The notes beneath the pieces were generated by a model. That model saw only the letters and a list, made by a program, of their open reading frames with translations, ran no database searches and was not told the DNA's origin. The position numbers and the translations under genes were made by a program. Shown piece after piece: positions 6,187 to 8,588 of a DNA stretch of 8,588 bases. This DNA comes from Sulfuricurvum sp. GTDB lineage: Bacteria; Campylobacterota; Campylobacteria; Campylobacterales; Sulfurimonadaceae. Every line of letters starts with the position of its first letter. The first letter of the stretch is position 1. Location: contig JAGXHZ010000009.1 in the NCBI GenBank assembly GCA_024635855.1, forward strand, positions 1 to 8,588, given 5' to 3'.

Positions 6187-8073
6187 ATGGCATTAGTAAG
6201 ACGAGCAGAAAGTTCACCAGTAGCTTCGGGCGGGAGTGTAGGACCGGATAAACGACGCCAGCGTACATTGGCAAAACAACAACAAATTTCTGAGAGTATC
6301 GCGGGAGTAGCAACAACGATTTTGGACAACGCGCAAGAGAGCGTCAGTGCTATCGAACAACTCAAAAGCTCCATGGAGCAAATTGCAACGGCTGCAGAAG
6401 AAAACAGCGGAGCAAGTGAGCAAGCACTCAAAAATGTCCGCTCCATCAGTTCCAATATCGGACGCATGACAAGCAGTATTGACACGGTGATCAGTTCAAC
6501 ATTGGCTGCGGGTGAAAATATTATGAGCGCTGTGAGTACGATTAACACTTCGGTCGAACGAATGGCGAAAGCTGTGAACGTCGCTAAAACGTCGTCTAAA
6601 AAATCCGAAGAGTTGAAACTATCCTCTGAAAATATCGGTGAAGCGGTTGGATTTATCGCGAAAATTGCCGATCAGACAAATTTGTTAGCTCTCAATGCTG
6701 CCATCGAAGCCAGCCGTGCCAAAGAGCATGGTAAAGGGTTTGCGGTGGTCGCGGATGAGACGCGTGCGCTTGCAGGGGAATCCGAAAAAAATGCCGATTT
6801 TATCTCTCGTCTTGTGAATAAAATTCAAGAAAGCATTGATGGGATCATCAAAAGTATCAATGCAACAACCAATATTATCGAGCAAACGGGCGGACGCGGA
6901 TCTGCGCTTAGTTTCAAAATGGAAGAACTGACTAAAATTGCAGTCTATTCTGTCGAAGCGGCACGCAGTATGAGCGGGTATACCCAAAGCCTAAGCCACT
7001 CGATTACTCTTATTAATGACGGTTCTAAAGACATCGCTGATGCGTCAAGCGAAATCGCACGTTCGGTTGAAAAAACCCTTAACAGCATTGAAATGCAAAG
7101 TAATTCACTTATCCAGACCGAAGAAGACATCAAAGAACTCAATAATCTTTCCGAAGAACTCAAATACTCAACGGATACGATGAAATCAGCGGAGGAGATT
7201 GCAGCATCTGCGGATGCGATCAGCTCATCGATGGAAGATATTCAAAGCTCGCTTAAAGAGGTAACCGCAGGACTCAACCAAATCGAAGCCGCATCTCAAT
7301 CCACCAACCAAAGCGCAATTACAAATAAAGAGATGTTTGAAAGCGGCGTAAGTGCATCCAGAGATATCTCCAAGCTTATCGAAATCGCACGTCGAAATTT
7401 TGATTTGCTTAAAGTGTCGTTTGCAGAGGTAAAAGGGCAAATGATCGGTATCAGTAATGATTTCACCGCCTCTATGAATGAGGGCGGAAGCGCAAGCAGT
7501 GAACTTAATGTGATCGTCAAAGAGACGCGTAATGTTGATAAGACGGTAGGCAGTATCAGCAACAGCATCATTCAGCTCAATATGCTCGCTATCAGCGGTT
7601 CTATCGAAGCAGCGCGTGCGGGAGAGTTTGGTAAAGGATTCGCAGTCGTTAGTGCCGATATTCGTAATCTTGCCAAAGATTCTGAATCCAACACGGAGAA
7701 AATCAACGATACTATCGAATCGATGAACGCTGAAATCGATAGCGTCCGTACTGAATGGTTGAAACTTCTTGTCAATCAAGAGGGTGAAAAAGAGCAAATT
7801 ACGGCATTGATTCATGAGATTGACAAGATCACAACGATGCTGATTGATTTGTTGGATCGTTTTACGGGTCTAAAATCCATTAATGATCAAAATATTGAAG
7901 GGCTTAATCAAGGGCTCATCGGAATCAGCGAAATCCAAAAAGCGGTTGAACTCTCTGCACGAAATGCACAAGAATCACGAAAAGCCAGTGAATTGATTAT
8001 CGAAACAGTGAGTCATATCTCTGATGGGGTTGAAGAGTTGGCTGTTATGGCAGATGAACTTCAACAAGGATAA
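6187..8073 (+). CDS. Soluble methyl-accepting chemotaxis protein with two tandem signalling hairpins
   Basis: This 628-residue all-helical protein has no hydrophobic segment and no HAMP domain, so it should be cytoplasmic. After a short basic N-terminus (1-30) come two complete MCP signalling units, about 31-330 and 331-628, in an exact 300-residue register. The first hairpin tip (157-200) is canonical (QTNLLALNAAIEASRAKEHG). The second (457-500) reads QLNMLAISGSIEAARAGEFG, keeping N465, E474 and R477 (equivalents of N165, E174 and R177) and the GKGFAVV turn, while changing others. The first unit has a methylation-type EE pair (E71-E72, in TAAEENSGAS); the matching positions in the second are Q371-S372. 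The protein has no own sensor domain and no CheR-binding pentapeptide, so input probably comes from the neighbouring PAS protein and output goes to CheA through CheW. AAGGA lies 6 bases before the ATG. The CheW-like gene follows after 5 bases. Confidence 0.95.
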   Translation: MALVRRAESSPVASGGSVGPDKRRQRTLAKQQQISESIAGVATTILDNAQESVSAIEQLKSSMEQIATAAEENSGASEQALKNVRSISSNIGRMTSSIDTVISSTLAAGENIMSAVSTINTSVERMAKAVNVAKTSSKKSEELKLSSENIGEAVGFIAKIADQTNLLALNAAIEASRAKEHGKGFAVVADETRALAGESEKNADFISRLVNKIQESIDGIIKSINATTNIIEQTGGRGSALSFKMEELTKIAVYSVEAARSMSGYTQSLSHSITLINDGSKDIADASSEIARSVEKTLNSIEMQSNSLIQTEEDIKELNNLSEELKYSTDTMKSAEEIAASADAISSSMEDIQSSLKEVTAGLNQIEAASQSTNQSAITNKEMFESGVSASRDISKLIEIARRNFDLLKVSFAEVKGQMIGISNDFTASMNEGGSASSELNVIVKETRNVDKTVGSISNSIIQLNMLAISGSIEAARAGEFGKGFAVVSADIRNLAKDSESNTEKINDTIESMNAEIDSVRTEWLKLLVNQEGEKEQITALIHEIDKITTMLIDLLDRFTGLKSINDQNIEGLNQGLIGISEIQKAVELSARNAQESRKASELIIETVSHISDGVEELAVMADELQQG

Positions 8074-8078
8074 GTTCC

Positions 8079-8588
8079 ATGTTTTTCGAAGAAGTTTTGA
8101 TATTCAGGCATGGTGAGATTGCGTTTGGACTTCCCACCTCTTTTATTGGTCAAATTCTTCGTGTTCCTGATATTACCCCTTTGGCGATTAGCCCTGATGA
8201 GGTTCGGGGGTTATGTGCATTGGGGGGTAACATTGCCACGGCTATTGATATCAATCTCCTTTTGGGGTTTCCCTCGTGTGATGGAACACAGCCTCAAAAT
8301 CGTGTTATTACACTGAATGCTCCTTGGAGTGCATTGTGTTTGCTTGTCGATGAGGTTAGTGTTTCCGTTACGGTTGACCCTAAAAAAATTGAGTATCTGG
8401 AAACGAATAAAGAGATAATCGCCGCAATCCTTCATCATGATAATGAATTGATTCAAGTGATTGATTTAGACTATGCGGTGAAGCATGTTCAAAAAGTTTC
8501 GGTTAATCCTCGTAATGTCAATGACAAAACGATTGCCCTTAATCCTGCTGTGTTGTCCAATGAGTGCGAACGCTATCTTGTGTTTAAA
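8079..8588 (+). CDS. CheW-family adaptor, probably two CheW domains, 3' end outside the window
   Basis: An ATG at 8079, five bases after the receptor stop and 8 bases after AAGGA (8066-8070), opens a frame with no stop to the window edge (170 codons seen). Residues 1-137 look like a CheW domain: FGLPTSFIGQILRVPDITPL (16-35), EVRGLCALGGNI with AIDINLLLG, a VDEVSVSV strand (90-97), and ELIQVIDLDYAV (123-134). A linker follows, then ERYLVFK (164-170), the usual opening strand of a CheW domain, so a second copy probably begins here. CheW proteins link receptor tips to the kinase CheA beneath chemoreceptor arrays. The tandem form fits the two-tip receptor encoded just upstream and suggests a dedicated pair. 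CheV is an alternative if a receiver domain rather than CheW lies beyond the edge, but the visible start favours CheW. Confidence 0.88.
   Translation, partial: MFFEEVLIFRHGEIAFGLPTSFIGQILRVPDITPLAISPDEVRGLCALGGNIATAIDINLLLGFPSCDGTQPQNRVITLNAPWSALCLLVDEVSVSVTVDPKKIEYLETNKEIIAAILHHDNELIQVIDLDYAVKHVQKVSVNPRNVNDKTIALNPAVLSNECERYLVFK

Noticed and set aside
7225..7815. Long antisense open frame (196 codons) opposite the receptor gene
   Set aside because: It is a by-product of the helical, codon-biased receptor gene on the other strand. The predicted protein has no domain pattern, and the + strand frame is clearly the real gene.
8110..8316. 68-codon + strand frame at the right end
   Set aside because: It is a frame-shifted reading of the CheW-like gene, whose true frame starts at 8079 and stays open to the window edge.

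Overview
The window looks like chromosomal DNA of a free-living Campylobacterota (epsilonproteobacterium), probably a Sulfurimonadaceae member such as Sulfuricurvum or a relative. This is an inference from protein style, moderate GC and the gene families present; no rRNA or species marker lies in the window. I see no tRNA, rRNA, CRISPR, insertion sequence or phage gene. Almost all of the DNA is coding, and no gene-free stretch exceeds about 140 bases.

Region 1 (3-1433, + strand) is a tight housekeeping run. It holds the 3' end of a purine-nucleoside-phosphorylase-like gene, overlapping rlmN (23S rRNA/tRNA adenine C2 methyltransferase) by 8 bases, and an apparently overlooked 31-codon membrane micro-ORF whose ATG overlaps the rlmN stop.

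Region 2 (1460-4613, - strand) is a cyclic-di-GMP cassette. Transcription order is: a membrane diguanylate cyclase with an NMT1/THI5-type periplasmic binding domain; a Tsx-like outer-membrane channel coupled to it by a 1-base stop/start overlap; then a second diguanylate cyclase. The second cyclase is a paralogue of the first lacking exactly 290 codons, the whole sensor domain, at a point marked by a 7-base microhomology. The outer-membrane pore may supply the ligand that the full-length cyclase senses, while the short paralogue has lost that input.

Region 3 (4656-5507, - strand) is a secreted M23 (LytM-type) zinc peptidase acting on peptidoglycan. It is divergent from region 4.

Region 4 (5649 to the right edge, + strand) is a chemosensory operon with unusual architecture: a stand-alone Aer-type FAD-binding PAS protein; a cytoplasmic methyl-accepting protein with no membrane segment that carries two complete signalling hairpins in an exact 300-residue register; and a CheW-family adaptor that itself appears to contain two CheW domains (cut by the window edge). 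This reads as a split, soluble redox/energy-taxis receptor in which both receptor tip and adaptor are duplicated in tandem. A 109-base gap between PAS and receptor genes can fold into three successive hairpins. This operon and the sensor-deleted cyclase are the most interesting parts of the window.
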